The translations under genes were made by a program, and so were the position numbers. 64,000 nucleotides of DNA from Bacteroidota bacterium (GTDB lineage: Bacteria > Bacteroidota > Bacteroidia > Bacteroidales > F082), in NCBI GenBank assembly GCA_020444415.1, contig JAHLLA010000002.1:186001-250000 (forward strand), in the 5' to 3' direction. Shown piece after piece: positions 1 through 10,214 of the stretch (the first letter of the stretch is position 1; the number at the start of each line of letters is the position of its first letter). The notes under the pieces are model-generated. The model worked only from the letters and a program-made list of their open reading frames with translations. It made no database searches and was not told the DNA's origin.

Positions 1-1
1 T

Positions 2-487
2 GCTGGATTCATCATTGAGATTAACAAACATGACGAATTAAATCCTACAGGCATCGACAAGGTTGAATTTTTATTCAATGCCAATAAGGGAGGGAAACCA
101 ATCCAATTATCATCAGTTGCCAGTGGCGGCGAATTATCCCGCTTAATGCTTGCTGTCAAATCACTCATTCATCAAAAAAATATTTTACCTACCGTCATCT
201 TTGATGAAATTGACGCGGGTGTTTCTGGAGAGATTGCCGGAAAGGTGGGTAATATTCTCAAAAAGATGTCAGAAAAACACCAGGTATTGGCCATTACACA
301 TTTACCCCAAATTGCATCAAAAGCGCAATACCATTATAATGTTTATAAAACGGAAGACGCCAGCCATACGAACACTAGAATCGAGTTGCTTGATGAAGAC
401 GGCAGGGTAGAAGCTATTGCAAAAATGCTAAGTGACGATAAGCTTACCGAAACAAGCCTAAAAGCTGCACAGGAGCTTTTAAATTAA
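2..487 (+). CDS. recN: DNA repair protein RecN, C-terminal part (5' end outside window)
   Basis: The last 161 codons of RecN, an SMC-like ATPase of double-strand break repair. The visible part is the C-terminal half of the ABC head: the signature motif SGGELSR, the Walker B and D-loop stretch VIFDEIDAGVSG, and the switch histidine in AITHLPQIASKA. Family members are usually about 550 residues, so roughly the first 390 lie upstream of the window. The frame is open to the left edge. fabI follows on the same strand after 87 bases but has its own -7 box, so co-transcription is not required. The combination of SGGELSR and DEIDAGVSG is diagnostic. Confidence 0.95.
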   Translation, partial: AGFIIEINKHDELNPTGIDKVEFLFNANKGGKPIQLSSVASGGELSRLMLAVKSLIHQKNILPTVIFDEIDAGVSGEIAGKVGNILKKMSEKHQVLAITHLPQIASKAQYHYNVYKTEDASHTNTRIELLDEDGRVEAIAKMLSDDKLTETSLKAAQELLN

Positions 488-534
488 CACGACTTTAACA
501 GTTTAGGCCGTCCTTTTTTATTCATTTATTCTTT

Positions 535-542
535 TATCTTTG
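535..542 (+). promoter_or_regulatory. Candidate promoter -7 box of fabI
   Basis: TATCTTTG followed by CCATCC matches the Bacteroidota TAnnTTTG -7 consensus. It would start transcription about 25 bases before the fabI ATG. No clear -33 TTG is seen; the upstream region is T-rich. Confidence 0.5.
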
Positions 543-574
543 CCATCCATAATGAGTCTAAATAATATGCTGTT

Positions 575-1417
575 ATGTCATACAATCTTTTAAAAGGAAA
601 AAAAGGAATCATTTTCGGTGCACTGGATAACAAGTCGATAGCATGGAAAGTAGCCGAAAAAGCTCATGACGAAGGTGCTGTTTTTACCTTAAGTAATACA
701 CCTACTGCACAGCGTTTTGGAATGCTAAATGAATTAGCTGAAAAAACAAATTCAGAAATTATACTGGCAGACGCCACAAGTATTGCGGATCTGACAAATG
801 TTTTTAATAAATCGATGGAGATTCTTGGTGGTAAGGTTGATTTCGTTTTGCACTCAATTGGTATGTCATTAAACGTGAGAAAAAAGCGCGTTTATAACGA
901 TCTTGATTATAATTTCCTCAATAAAACCCTGGATATCTCTGCTGTTTCATTTCATAAAATGTTACAGGTGGCTTTTAAACTCAACGCGATCAAAGATTGG
1001 GGTTCCGTAGTTGCCTTATCCTATATTGCCGCTCAAAGAACCCATTATGGATACAATGACATGGCAGATGCTAAAGCCTTACTGGAATCCATTGCCAGAA
1101 GTTTCGGATACATTTACGGCCGCGAACGGAAGATCAGGGTAAATACCATTTCTCAATCACCCACCAGGACCACGGCCGGATCGGGTGTAAAAGGTGTGGA
1201 AGGACTGATAGATTTCACAGATCGGATGTCGCCACTTGGGAACGCGGATGCCGACGAATGTGCTGATTACTGCCTAGTGCTGTTTTCTGATCTTACAAGG
1301 AAGGTCACCATGCAAAACCTTTATCACGACGGCGGTTTCTCGAATATGGGTATGAGCCAACGGGCTATGACCATGTATAATAAGAGCCTTGATTTACCGG
1401 ATGATATTATTCCATAA
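575..1417 (+). CDS. fabI: Enoyl-[acyl-carrier-protein] reductase (NADH), FabI type
   Basis: Catalyses the last step of each fatty-acid elongation round, reducing trans-2-enoyl-ACP in the cytoplasm. It is a 280-residue SDR. The nucleotide-binding stretch GALDNKSIAWKVAE lies at about 15-28 and LHSIGMS at about 92-98. The catalytic set is Tyr150 (LSY), Tyr160 and Lys167 in YNDMADAK, with the FabI-specific Tyr-x6-Lys spacing. Family members are usually 255-280 residues, so it is full length. It probably forms a single-gene unit, with a -7 box upstream and a hairpin terminator right after the stop. Confidence 0.95.
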   Translation: MSYNLLKGKKGIIFGALDNKSIAWKVAEKAHDEGAVFTLSNTPTAQRFGMLNELAEKTNSEIILADATSIADLTNVFNKSMEILGGKVDFVLHSIGMSLNVRKKRVYNDLDYNFLNKTLDISAVSFHKMLQVAFKLNAIKDWGSVVALSYIAAQRTHYGYNDMADAKALLESIARSFGYIYGRERKIRVNTISQSPTRTTAGSGVKGVEGLIDFTDRMSPLGNADADECADYCLVLFSDLTRKVTMQNLYHDGGFSNMGMSQRAMTMYNKSLDLPDDIIP

Positions 1418-1443
1418 AAAAAGCCGCGATTGCGGCTCTTTTT
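1418..1443. terminator. Bidirectional intrinsic terminator between fabI and the phosphohexomutase gene
   Basis: A stem AGCCGC (1422-1427) with loop GATT and GCGGCT (1432-1437) is flanked by an A-run on the left and a T-run on the right. It can therefore stop transcripts from both convergent genes. Confidence 0.85.
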
Positions 1444-1444
1444 G

Positions 1445-3178
1445 TTAGATTCCTAAATCTTTCTTGATTCCTTCAATTCGCTTTTCAAGAAAATCATTCA
1501 CTTGTTCAAATTCATCTTCTTTAGCCAGTGGTGCTTTTACACCAAAATAGAATTTGATTTTTGGCTCTGTTCCTGAAGGACGGACACTAATTTTACTTCC
1601 ATCTTCCGTAAAAAATTGCAATACATTTGATGCAGGCAGGTTTATCTTCTTCTCATAGCCAGTTTCCAGGTTCTTCTCAATACCGGATAAATGATCTTTA
1701 ACAAGCACTAATTTTGAACCATTAAAACGCTGAGGAGGTTGATTCCTGAAATCGTCCATCATATGTTGTATTTCTTCTGCGCCTGCCTTTCCTTTTCTGA
1801 CCACGGAAATCAGGTCTTCTTTATAAAAACCGAACTCCATGTAAATGCTTTTTAACAAGTCAAATAATCCAACGCCTTTATCAGCAGCCCATGCAGCTAC
1901 TTCAGCGATCATAGCGCAGGAACTGACGGCATCTTTGTCCCTTACAAAATCACCCACCAGGTATCCGTAGCTTTCTTCACCGCCACCAATGAAAGTTTTA
2001 ACACCTTCGAGGTCTTTAATGATGTCGGCGATATATTTGAACCCGGTCAAAACATCAAAATGTTCCACCTGGTATTTGTTCGCTATATCAATCAATATCT
2101 CCGAAGTAACAATGGTTTTTACGATGTATTCTTTACCAGTCAATAATCCGTTTTCACGCCATTTTTCCAATAGGTAATAAATCAACAGGGTAGCGGCTTG
2201 ATTACCATTTAACAACACCATCTTTCCTTCTTTTCGGATGGCTATTCCTACACGGTCCGCATCAGGGTCTGTGGCCATTACGAGATCTGCATGTAATTGA
2301 TCAGCCAGTTTTAGTGCCATCTCCAGGGCTGCAGATTCTTCAGGATTGGGTGAAATAACAGTTGGGAAATTTCCATCAGAAATCATTTGCTCTTCAACGG
2401 TAAATACATTCTCAAACCCAAATGCTTTTAAAGCCATCGGAACTAATTTAGCACCGGTACCGTGAATAGGCGTGTACACGATTTTAAGATCTTTTTGCCT
2501 CCGGATAGCTTCTGGCGATAATGAAAGAGATTTTATATGCTCTAAATAGAGTTGATCAACTTCTTTTCCGATTATTTCAATTAATTGTGAATTACTTTCG
2601 AACTTCACATCAGAAATATCCGTTATTTTCTGAACTTCTTTAATTACATTTTTATCATGAGGGCTTATCAATTGTCCTCCATCATCCCAATAGGCTTTAT
2701 AACCATTATATTCTTTTGGATTGTGTGAAGCAGTAATTACAATACCTCCCTGGCATTCGAAATGCCGGATGGCAAAAGAGAGTTCAGGCGTCGGTCTCAG
2801 ATCATCAAACAAATAAACTTTGATGCCATTGGCTGAAAACACATCTGCCGTCACCTGTGCAAAATACTTACTGTTGTTCCTTGAATCGTATGCGATGGCC
2901 ACTTTTACCATTTTAAGGCCTGTAAAATTTGCTTTCAGATAATTTGCAAATCCCTGGGTAGCTGCACCCACCGTGTATTTATTCATCCTGTTTGAGCCTA
3001 CGCCCATAATACCACGTAATCCGCCTGTTCCGAATTCCAAATCCCTGTAAAATGATTCAATGAGTTCCTGAGGATCAGTATCTATCATTCGTTTGATCTC
3101 AGATTTTGTTTCTTCATCATAAGCTCCGTTCAGCCAGATATTGGCTTTTGTCATGATACTTTCATCAACTTTATTCAT
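1445..3178 (-). CDS. Phosphoglucomutase/phosphomannomutase (alpha-D-phosphohexomutase)
   Basis: Interconverts hexose 6- and 1-phosphates, feeding nucleotide-sugar synthesis. It is 577 residues, typical of the long PgcA-like branch. The active-site serine is Ser151 in ITASHNPKEYNG. The metal loop DPDADRVGIA, the sugar-binding loop GGGEESYGY and the phosphate-binding PSGTEPKIKFY follow in the usual order. It is the last gene of a minus-strand run (ugd, decarboxylase, rfbD, this gene) and lies 11 bases after rfbD, which suggests one operon for UDP- and dTDP-sugar supply. Whether glucose or mannose phosphate is preferred cannot be read from the sequence. Confidence 0.93.
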   Translation of the reverse strand: MNKVDESIMTKANIWLNGAYDEETKSEIKRMIDTDPQELIESFYRDLEFGTGGLRGIMGVGSNRMNKYTVGAATQGFANYLKANFTGLKMVKVAIAYDSRNNSKYFAQVTADVFSANGIKVYLFDDLRPTPELSFAIRHFECQGGIVITASHNPKEYNGYKAYWDDGGQLISPHDKNVIKEVQKITDISDVKFESNSQLIEIIGKEVDQLYLEHIKSLSLSPEAIRRQKDLKIVYTPIHGTGAKLVPMALKAFGFENVFTVEEQMISDGNFPTVISPNPEESAALEMALKLADQLHADLVMATDPDADRVGIAIRKEGKMVLLNGNQAATLLIYYLLEKWRENGLLTGKEYIVKTIVTSEILIDIANKYQVEHFDVLTGFKYIADIIKDLEGVKTFIGGGEESYGYLVGDFVRDKDAVSSCAMIAEVAAWAADKGVGLFDLLKSIYMEFGFYKEDLISVVRKGKAGAEEIQHMMDDFRNQPPQRFNGSKLVLVKDHLSGIEKNLETGYEKKINLPASNVLQFFTEDGSKISVRPSGTEPKIKFYFGVKAPLAKEDEFEQVNDFLEKRIEGIKKDLGI

Positions 3179-3189
3179 AGTGATTGTAA

Positions 3190-4056
3190 TTATGCATTTT
3201 TTAACGATTCAATTAATTTCAACAAGCTGAATTTCCATTCAGGGATTTCAATTCCATATTCATGGATGATCTTACTTTTATCCAATACACTGTAGGCAGG
3301 TCTTTTTGCTTTGGTTGGATATTCCGATGTTTTTACGGGAATTATTTTGCAGTCCTGTCCAGCCATTTTCATGATCTCTTTTGCAAAAATAAACCAACTG
3401 ATATGTCCCATACTACTGTAATGGTATATTTCTGTACTTTTAGGTTTTTCGGTTTTTCCGATCATTTCGAGAATAGCTCTGGCCAGGTCATTAGCAAATG
3501 TGGGAGAACCGATCTGGTCATCTACTACTCTTAACTCAGATCTTTCGGCACCCAGCCTGAGCATGGTTTTCACAAAGTTTTTTCCAAATTGCGAGCAAAG
3601 CCAGGCAGTACGTATTATAACAGCTCGCGATGAATACATTAATACGGCTTCTTCTCCTTTTAATTTTGAAAAACCATATACTGATTGGGGCGAAACCGTA
3701 TCATCTTCTTTATATGGATGTTTAGCTGTACCATCAAAAACATAATCAGTAGATATATGAATGAAACGGGTATGGTTATTCTCGCAGACCATTGCCAGGT
3801 TCTCAACAGCATCAGTATTAAGGCGAAATGCTTTTTCAGGTTCATCTTCAGCCTGATCGACTGCGGTATACCCGGCACAATTCACACAAAAATCGAAACT
3901 ATTTTCTTGAAAAAAGGAATGAACAGCCTTTCTGTCAGTTATATCCAGTTCTTCAACATCAGTAAATGTAAATGTATGATTTTGATAGTTCCCGGCTATA
4001 TATCTAAATTCAGAACCGAGTTGGCCATTGCTTCCGGTAATTAGAATTTGGCTCAC
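3190..4056 (-). CDS. rfbD: dTDP-4-dehydrorhamnose reductase
   Basis: Reduces dTDP-4-dehydro-L-rhamnose to dTDP-L-rhamnose. It is a 288-residue extended SDR, full length. The N-terminus has the Rossmann motif [12 protein letters not shown]. The catalytic Tyr-x3-Lys is in [10 protein letters not shown], preceded by ISTDYVFDG, which is characteristic of RmlD. The start is GTG at 4056, overlapping the stop of the upstream decarboxylase by four bases (GTGA), which indicates translational coupling. rfbA, rfbB and rfbC are not in this window, so the rest of the rhamnose pathway must lie elsewhere, or the enzyme acts on a related sugar. Confidence 0.92.
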   Translation of the reverse strand: MSQILITGSNGQLGSEFRYIAGNYQNHTFTFTDVEELDITDRKAVHSFFQENSFDFCVNCAGYTAVDQAEDEPEKAFRLNTDAVENLAMVCENNHTRFIHISTDYVFDGTAKHPYKEDDTVSPQSVYGFSKLKGEEAVLMYSSRAVIIRTAWLCSQFGKNFVKTMLRLGAERSELRVVDDQIGSPTFANDLARAILEMIGKTEKPKSTEIYHYSSMGHISWFIFAKEIMKMAGQDCKIIPVKTSEYPTKAKRPAYSVLDKSKIIHEYGIEIPEWKFSLLKLIESLKNA

Positions 4057-4994
4057 GCTTTTCTGAGTAATTGATCAAAATAATGAATGGTTTTTTTCAA
4101 ACCCTCTTCCAGTTTAATTTTCGGAGCCCAATCAAGCTGTTCTTTTGCCAGTGTGATATCAGGTTTCCTTTGCATCGGATCATCTGAAGGCAAAGGCCTA
4201 AATACAATTTTTGATTTGCTTCCTGTCATGTTAATGACCATATCAGCCAGTTCCAGTATTGTAAATTCTACCGGGTTACCAAGATTAACAGGACCAATGA
4301 ATCCTTCCTTTGAATTCATGAGTTTTACCAGGGCATTGATCAGGTCATCAACGTATTGAAAACTGCGTGTTTGCTCTCCATTACCAAATATGGTTATATC
4401 GTTCCCTTTTAAAGCTTGCACTATAAAATTTGAAACAACCCGTCCATCGTTGGGATGCATACGCGGACCGTAGGTGTTAAATATTCGTGCGATCTTAATT
4501 TTTACCTGATTCTGCCTGTGATAGTTCATGAACAATGTTTCCGCCACACGCTTTCCTTCGTCATAACAAGCTCTTTCACCAATGGGATTTACATGCCCCC
4601 AATAGTCTTCCGTTTGGGGATGCACCTGCGGATCACCGTAAACTTCACTGGTTGAAGCCTGCAAAATTGTTGCTTTATTTCTTTTAGCCAGTCCAAGCAT
4701 ATTGATTGCACCCATTACTGAAGTTTTCACCGTTTTAATGGCATTGTACTGGTAATGAATAGGAGAGGCGGGGCATGCCAGGTTGTATATTTCATCTACT
4801 TCGATATAAAAGGGCATAGTAATATCATGCCTAATCACTTCAAAGTAAGGATTGCTCATTAAGTGAATGATATTTCTTTTACTTCCAGTGAAATAGTTGT
4901 CAAGTGAAACGACTTCATTTCCATCTTCCAGCAATCTTTCACACAAGTGTGATCCAAGGAACCCGGCACCTCCGGTAACAAGAATTTTTTTCAT
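4053..4994 (-). CDS. UDP-glucuronate decarboxylase (UDP-xylose synthase type SDR)
   Basis: Converts UDP-glucuronate to UDP-xylose with bound NAD+. It is 313 residues from the chosen ATG ([17 protein letters not shown]); an in-frame ATG nine codons earlier would add residues before the Rossmann strand and is less likely. Motifs are [10 protein letters not shown], the [10 protein letters not shown] loop typical of UXS enzymes, catalytic Tyr and Lys in [10 protein letters not shown], and [17 protein letters not shown]. Its immediate upstream partner, UDP-glucose dehydrogenase, makes its substrate, so the pair forms a two-step route from UDP-glucose. It overlaps rfbD by four bases. Confidence 0.92.
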   Translation of the reverse strand: MKKILVTGGAGFLGSHLCERLLEDGNEVVSLDNYFTGSKRNIIHLMSNPYFEVIRHDITMPFYIEVDEIYNLACPASPIHYQYNAIKTVKTSVMGAINMLGLAKRNKATILQASTSEVYGDPQVHPQTEDYWGHVNPIGERACYDEGKRVAETLFMNYHRQNQVKIKIARIFNTYGPRMHPNDGRVVSNFIVQALKGNDITIFGNGEQTRSFQYVDDLINALVKLMNSKEGFIGPVNLGNPVEFTILELADMVINMTGSKSKIVFRPLPSDDPMQRKPDITLAKEQLDWAPKIKLEEGLKKTIHYFDQLLRKA

Positions 4995-5041
4995 AATACG
5001 TATCTCTCCATAACTATTCAAAAATAGTACATTTACTGAAC

Positions 5042-6367
5042 CTATGGTCTTAAACCCGTCCCGATGCCAAAGTAATCAAATCCCAAATGGCTCATTTCAT
5101 TAGCATCGTAAACATTCCGGCCATCAAAAATCACATGCCGTTTCATTAATTCTTTTACTTTCTTAAAATCCGGCAATTTAAATTCGGGCCACTCGGTTAC
5201 CAGGAAGAGGGCATCTGCATCTTTTATTGTTTCATACTGCTCTCCACAGTATTCAATTTTGTTACCAATTATTCTTTTGGATTCATGCATCGCTACCGGA
5301 TCATACGCTTTTACTTTAGCACCTGCATTTAACAGGTTCTCAATGATCACCAGAGATGGCGCTTCCCTCATGTCATCCGTCTGTGGTTTGAACGACAATC
5401 CCCAGACAGCAAATGTTTTACCCTTTAAATCATTTTTAAAATAGGTTTTGGCCTTATTAAACAACACGGATTTCTGAAGTTCGTTCACATGCTCTACCGC
5501 CTCCAATACTGACATATTATATCCAAACTCTCTTGACGTTTTTATAAGCGCTTTAACATCTTTAGGAAAACATGAGCCTCCATATCCGGTGCCCGGGTAT
5601 ATAAAATATTTACCTATCCTTCTGTCAGAACCAATACCTTTTCGTATCATATTTATATCGGCACCCACAATTTCACTTAGATTGGCCATGTCATTCATAA
5701 AGCTGATTTTAGTGGCGAGCATGGCATTGGCAGCATATTTGGTCATTTCAGCAGAAACAATATCCATAAATATCACGGGGTGTCCGTTCATGGTAAAAGG
5801 TTTGTACAGTTTTTCCATGAGTTTGCGTGCCCTGTCTGTATCAGTTCCCACGACAATTCTGTCAGGTTTAAGAAAGTCGTCAACAGCGGCACCTTCTTTC
5901 AGGAATTCAGGATTTGACGCAACATCAAATTCGATATTGACGCCTCTTTTGTCCAGCGCCTGCTGCATCGCGACACGAACTTTTTCAGCAGTACCCACAG
6001 GAACTGTACTTTTGGTCACCATAAGTGCATAGTCGGTAATATGGTTACCAACTTCCCGTGCTACCTCCAGCACGTACTGAAGATCAGCGCTGCCGTCTTC
6101 ATCAGGTGGTGTACCAACCGCACCAAATACCACCTGAACACCATCCAGACACTCTGATAACTTTGTATGGAAATGCAACCTGTCTTTGGCAATATTCCGC
6201 TGCACCATTTTTTCCAATCCGGGTTCATAAATGGGGATGATCCCCTTTTTCAGGTTTTCAATTTTCTTCACGTCAATATCTACACATGTTACATCCACAC
6301 CAATTTCTGAAAAACATGCTCCTGTTACCAGCCCTACATAGCCTGTTCCGGCAATAACTATCTTCAT
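5042..6367 (-). CDS. ugd: UDP-glucose 6-dehydrogenase
   Basis: Oxidises UDP-glucose to UDP-glucuronate with two NAD+. It is 441 residues, full length. The N-terminal NAD-binding motif is [12 protein letters not shown]. The catalytic cysteine is Cys266 in [10 protein letters not shown], and Lys210 lies in the conserved EMTKYAANA segment. The C-terminal UDP-binding domain has [18 protein letters not shown]. It is followed by the UDP-glucuronate decarboxylase gene 47 bases downstream. The 35-base gap to the upstream peptidase gene allows either read-through or a separate promoter. Confidence 0.96.
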   Translation of the reverse strand: MKIVIAGTGYVGLVTGACFSEIGVDVTCVDIDVKKIENLKKGIIPIYEPGLEKMVQRNIAKDRLHFHTKLSECLDGVQVVFGAVGTPPDEDGSADLQYVLEVAREVGNHITDYALMVTKSTVPVGTAEKVRVAMQQALDKRGVNIEFDVASNPEFLKEGAAVDDFLKPDRIVVGTDTDRARKLMEKLYKPFTMNGHPVIFMDIVSAEMTKYAANAMLATKISFMNDMANLSEIVGADINMIRKGIGSDRRIGKYFIYPGTGYGGSCFPKDVKALIKTSREFGYNMSVLEAVEHVNELQKSVLFNKAKTYFKNDLKGKTFAVWGLSFKPQTDDMREAPSLVIIENLLNAGAKVKAYDPVAMHESKRIIGNKIEYCGEQYETIKDADALFLVTEWPEFKLPDFKKVKELMKRHVIFDGRNVYDANEMSHLGFDYFGIGTGLRP

Positions 6368-6402
6368 TCTTGTTCTTTTTTTAAATAATTAATTTATTTT
6401 TT

Positions 6403-8487
6403 CTATTTCAACCATTTGTCAAGCCAATCGAAAAATACACGTTGCCAGAGTATACCATTCTGTGGTTGCAATACCCAGTGATTTTCGTCAGGAAAGTATA
6501 GAAATTCAGCGGGCACATCCCTTAACACGGCAGCATTAAAAGCAGTCATCCCCTGGGTAAATACAACCCGGTAATCCAACTCTCCATGTATGATCAGGAT
6601 AGGAGTATCCCAGTTTTGCACCAGTTTATGAGGTGAATGCGCATATACATTCTGGATTCTTTCATTTTCAGTTTCCCAGAAAGGTCCGGCTTTATCCCAA
6701 TTCTCAAACCACATTTCTTCGGTTTCAAGATATTGAGCTTCTTCATTAAAAATGCCATCATGCGCAATGAAAGCTTTAAACCTGCCCTCGTGAATGCCCG
6801 CTAAGTAGAATACAGCGTAGCCTCCGGCACTGGCCCCAACAGCTCCCAAACGTTCCTCATCTACGTATGGTTCTTTCGCCATTTCATCAATAGCTGTCAG
6901 GTAATCGCCCATGCTTTTTCCATGGTAATCACCACTAATTTGCTCCTGCCACGCCTGTCCGAATCCTGATACGCCTCTTCTGTTAGGAGCAATAATGATG
7001 TAACCATTGGCAGCCATGATCTGGTAATTCCAACGGTAATGGAAATTCTGGCTCAAAGGTCCCTGTGGGCCACCTTTGCAATAGAGTAGGGCAGGGTATT
7101 TTTTGGTTGGATCAAAATGTGGCGGATAGATCACCATCGTTAACATATCTTCACCATCTGCTGTTTTCATCCAACGTTCTTCCACATCTCCCATTGTGAG
7201 TTGATCGAGCAATTCTTTGTTGGTAAATGTAATTTGCTCAGCAGAACCATCTGATATTTTCACTTTATATAATTCTGTCGGCATCGACATAGAGTTTCTG
7301 GCAGCTATCATATAATCCCCAGCAAGTGATAGACTTTTATAATCGTGCAAGCCCTCTGTTAATTTATCAATATTACCATCCTGCAAATCATACCTGTATA
7401 TCTGGAAGGTGCCATGCCAATCGCTGGTAAAATAAATGGACTGACTGTCGTCTGACCATACCAATCCACCTACATTCTGATCAAACCCTTTCGTGGCATA
7501 AATTCTTTCTCTCGTGTCCAGGTTCATAATAAATAACCTGTTCTGGTCTGATTCATAACCATCACGCTCCATGCTTTCCCAAGCTACATATTTGCCATCA
7601 GGTGAAAATAATGGTGCTATATCAAAGCCCATATTACCTTCTGATATATTTTCTGTAGTTCCCGTTTCAAGCTTATATAGATAAATATCTGAATTTGTTG
7701 AAAGGGAGGCTTCTTTACCGGTTAATTTTTTACTTGTATAAGCTATCGATTTGCTATCAGCGCTCCAGTCAACCTGCTCGATACCGCCAAAAGGTTTTAA
7801 GGGTGCCTGATAGGGCTCGCTATCCATGATATCATTTTCATTCCATATTTTTTTTCCGTCATAATCGGCTACAAACACATGACTGTATGAGTCTACCCAG
7901 TGATCCCAATGCCTGTACATCAAATCATTCATTAAACGACCGCTTGCATCCGGCAGACCTTCGTATAATTCAGGGAATTTATTCTTAATGGGAACTTCTT
8001 TTGTAAATAATATTTTGGATTGATCAGGTGCATATTTAAAACCTGTTATACCGCCCTCAATTTTTGAAATTTGTGTCCTGGCACTTCCATCTGGGTTCAT
8101 TTCCCATAATTGAACAGAACCGCTTTCAGAAGTTAAAAATCCAATCTTTTTTCCGTCTGGACGCCAAACCACGTTAAACTCACTTTTAGGAGACCTTGTT
8201 ATTTGATTCAGCTTATCACCGGAAATGTCCAAGGTGTATAAATCGCGATTGCCTTTATTGTGTTCGATTGAATAGTAGCTAACACCGTAGAGAATAGTGC
8301 TCCCGTCAGGGGAAATCTCATGACCACTCACCCTGCCAAACGCCCATAGTGCTTCAGGCGTCATCAAATCGTTTTCAAGTGTTAGTTCAGGAGCGCCGAT
8401 AACTTCGGCTTTTTTTTCTTTTTGTACATTTTGCTCGCAACCCGTTAAAAATAAAGCGAACAATACGACTGGAATGATTTTTTTCAT
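6403..8487 (-). CDS. S9 family serine peptidase (prolyl oligopeptidase superfamily), lipoprotein
   Basis: A 694-residue secreted peptidase. It begins with a lipoprotein signal peptide ending in LTGC (Cys17), so the mature protein is probably tethered to an envelope membrane. Residues about 40-430 hold repeated WD40-like beta-propeller segments (for example SPDGKYVAWES and WSDDSQSIYFTSD). The C-terminal alpha/beta hydrolase domain carries the triad Ser553 (GASAGGY), Asp638 (GELDYRV) and His670 (DENHWV). The family includes dipeptidyl-peptidase IV/V-like and acylaminoacyl peptidases; the exact specificity is not visible. A -7 box lies just upstream. Confidence 0.92.
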   Translation of the reverse strand: MKKIIPVVLFALFLTGCEQNVQKEKKAEVIGAPELTLENDLMTPEALWAFGRVSGHEISPDGSTILYGVSYYSIEHNKGNRDLYTLDISGDKLNQITRSPKSEFNVVWRPDGKKIGFLTSESGSVQLWEMNPDGSARTQISKIEGGITGFKYAPDQSKILFTKEVPIKNKFPELYEGLPDASGRLMNDLMYRHWDHWVDSYSHVFVADYDGKKIWNENDIMDSEPYQAPLKPFGGIEQVDWSADSKSIAYTSKKLTGKEASLSTNSDIYLYKLETGTTENISEGNMGFDIAPLFSPDGKYVAWESMERDGYESDQNRLFIMNLDTRERIYATKGFDQNVGGLVWSDDSQSIYFTSDWHGTFQIYRYDLQDGNIDKLTEGLHDYKSLSLAGDYMIAARNSMSMPTELYKVKISDGSAEQITFTNKELLDQLTMGDVEERWMKTADGEDMLTMVIYPPHFDPTKKYPALLYCKGGPQGPLSQNFHYRWNYQIMAANGYIIIAPNRRGVSGFGQAWQEQISGDYHGKSMGDYLTAIDEMAKEPYVDEERLGAVGASAGGYAVFYLAGIHEGRFKAFIAHDGIFNEEAQYLETEEMWFENWDKAGPFWETENERIQNVYAHSPHKLVQNWDTPILIIHGELDYRVVFTQGMTAFNAAVLRDVPAEFLYFPDENHWVLQPQNGILWQRVFFDWLDKWLK

Positions 8488-8512
8488 TTAATTGAATTTT
8501 TGAATTGAACAG

Positions 8513-8545
8513 CAAAAATAGGTATTACCGGGAAATTCGCTGCAA
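8513..8545 (-). promoter_or_regulatory. Candidate promoter of the S9 peptidase gene
   Basis: On the minus strand, TTG (8545-8543) is followed after 22 bases by TATTTTTG (8520-8513), fitting the TTG / TAnnTTTG pattern. The predicted start of transcription is about 20 bases upstream of the ATG. Confidence 0.5.
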
Positions 8546-8716
8546 ATTTCCCATTTTAAATTACATCTAAATTATTGGGGATGAAGAAGCTGTTAACAGT
8601 TACCAAAAATGATTGACATTGGCCAACTATTTATTAGATAGGGGAGGCTTACTTTAAAAGAATGTTAAAGATTTGTTAATTCCTACTTTTGATATTTATC
8701 AAGCCAAAAACCTTTC

Positions 8717-9151
8717 TATATTCGCAACTGAATTTACAAGCAGCCTTTAAAAGGCAACAACTAAAACCAATTATATCCCCAACAAAACAAGCCACAATAA
8801 TAGGGAATAATGTTTCATTTCCAAATGCAATTTTTAGATAAATATCTCTTAATTGTTTAAACAAGTAACAATCAATTATGTTCGTTCATTAACATGATGT
8901 GACAGTTTGGCATCCGTTAACGAAACCAGTTCAGTTCACTCTTATTGGACTTGGGTAGAAAATAACTTAATATCCTCATTTTTAAACGAGTAGATATTTT
9001 GAATGGAAAAAGTACGCTTTATTGCAAACAAATTATAACAAATTAAATGTAAAACTTAAAACAAATGCCTATGTGAAACAGTGGAATTTCTTTTAATAGA
9101 GAACAGATAACAAGCCTTAAATATAAATAACTAATAATTAAATTTTTAACT
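8717..9151 (+). promoter_or_regulatory. Promoter box and roughly 425-nt conserved leader of cassette 1
   Basis: The gene-free stretch 8488-9151 holds a TATATTCG box (8717-8724), close to TAnnTTTG, followed by a long leader to the first A-type gene. Blocks shared with the leaders at 12235 and 15703 are: ATTTGTTAAT about 50 bases upstream of TTCGCA; CCAATTATA followed by CCAACAA-like sequence; a hairpin at 8794-8813 with AGGG in its loop; CATTTC just after it; and GCCTATG, AAACAGTGGA and ACAAGCC-like blocks near the start codon. A strong AT-rich palindrome, TTGTTTAAACAA, also occurs. No reading frame in it looks coding. I see the conservation directly; that it is a transcribed regulatory leader is inferred. 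Confidence 0.6.
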
Positions 9152-10186
9152 ATGAAAAAAGTAATTTTATTATTTCTGATTGCAGCCACAATTGTGAGCT
9201 GTAATAAGAATGAAACTACGACGCCTGCTGAAAAAAGCGAGGCTGAATTAGCGTTCAATGTTACTACCATATTTCCTGATGCAAACAGAGAATGGGAATA
9301 TGACGTTCCTGAGTGCGACCCAACAGCAGTTGCTGTTACTGCAAAATTTAAACTTGCAGAAATTGAAGGTCCAGATGACGGATATTTTAACGTTGATGTA
9401 TTTTATACCAACGACAGCCTCTACACACAGGTGTTAAAGGTGAACCTCACTGAATGTGATGACGATGGAGATGGTTGTTGTACATTTACATTAACCGAAT
9501 TCTATTTATTGGATGCCAATGGTGTTGAGATCAAAGCAATGCCTGCAGTTGATTCAGAATTCTTTGAATTTGTAACCAACCCTGAAGAATTAACTTTTGA
9601 GGTTTGTGCTTTCAAGAAAACGCAAGTTTATGTAGATGTACTTTGTTTCGAAGAGCATTTATATGAATTGTTTGGATTTTACTGGTTCAACATTACTGAG
9701 ATCACAGTTCGTGAAATGTGTTTCTTTGGCGATATCTGTATCAGCTATTTTGACAATCCTTTCACAGATTGGCAAGAGATCGATAACCTTTATCAAGGTC
9801 AAACCAATGGTATTCAGGCTGACATGCCCGCAATTTTCACATTGATGGTATACACCTGGGATGACGACGCCAATGATTGGACAGCAAATCCAAGAGAATG
9901 GAATAATGAATACTACGCAGATGGAAGTCCGTGGTTAGGTGAAAATGATCCGTTATGTATCAGATATGCTGACTACGACAATGCAATTGATCAGTACAAA
10001 GTTGAAGTATATGTATATGGTCCTTACGGTCCATTCGGCTATCCCGCACAACCTACCGGAGTATGGTACTTTACTGACAACGCACAATCACTTGACTTAA
10101 ACCAGGATGGTGTAGTTGACTTCGTATTAGGTGACTGTAATGAAGATCCTGAGTATGAATTTCCTGAATCAGCTCCTGGGAAATAA
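9152..10186 (+). CDS. Repeat-family lipoprotein A1 (unknown function)
   Basis: I do not recognise a named family. It is 344 residues, with a lipoprotein signal ending IVSC (Cys17) and an acidic, aromatic-rich mature protein. It is paralogous to the genes at 12676 and 16175 and, over its whole length, to the first two-thirds of the B-type genes. Shared blocks are the NDSLYT segment, the WFNITEITVREMCFFGDIC block at about 180-198, GIQADMPAIF, PLCIRYADYD, and an end region DLNQDGVVDF that looks like a Ca2+-binding loop (DxNxDGxxD). Conserved cysteines (PEC, VLC, EMC, DIC, PLC, GDC) suggest disulfides outside the cytoplasm. It is followed by B1 after 28 bases. Confidence 0.85.
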   Translation: MKKVILLFLIAATIVSCNKNETTTPAEKSEAELAFNVTTIFPDANREWEYDVPECDPTAVAVTAKFKLAEIEGPDDGYFNVDVFYTNDSLYTQVLKVNLTECDDDGDGCCTFTLTEFYLLDANGVEIKAMPAVDSEFFEFVTNPEELTFEVCAFKKTQVYVDVLCFEEHLYELFGFYWFNITEITVREMCFFGDICISYFDNPFTDWQEIDNLYQGQTNGIQADMPAIFTLMVYTWDDDANDWTANPREWNNEYYADGSPWLGENDPLCIRYADYDNAIDQYKVEVYVYGPYGPFGYPAQPTGVWYFTDNAQSLDLNQDGVVDFVLGDCNEDPEYEFPESAPGK

Positions 10187-10214
10187 TATTAACTTTTAAA
10201 AATTAACTATAGAT

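Noticed and set aside
8676-8864. 62-residue minus-strand open frame in leader 1
   Set aside because: No counterpart in leaders 2 and 3, no promoter, low-complexity hydrophobic product.
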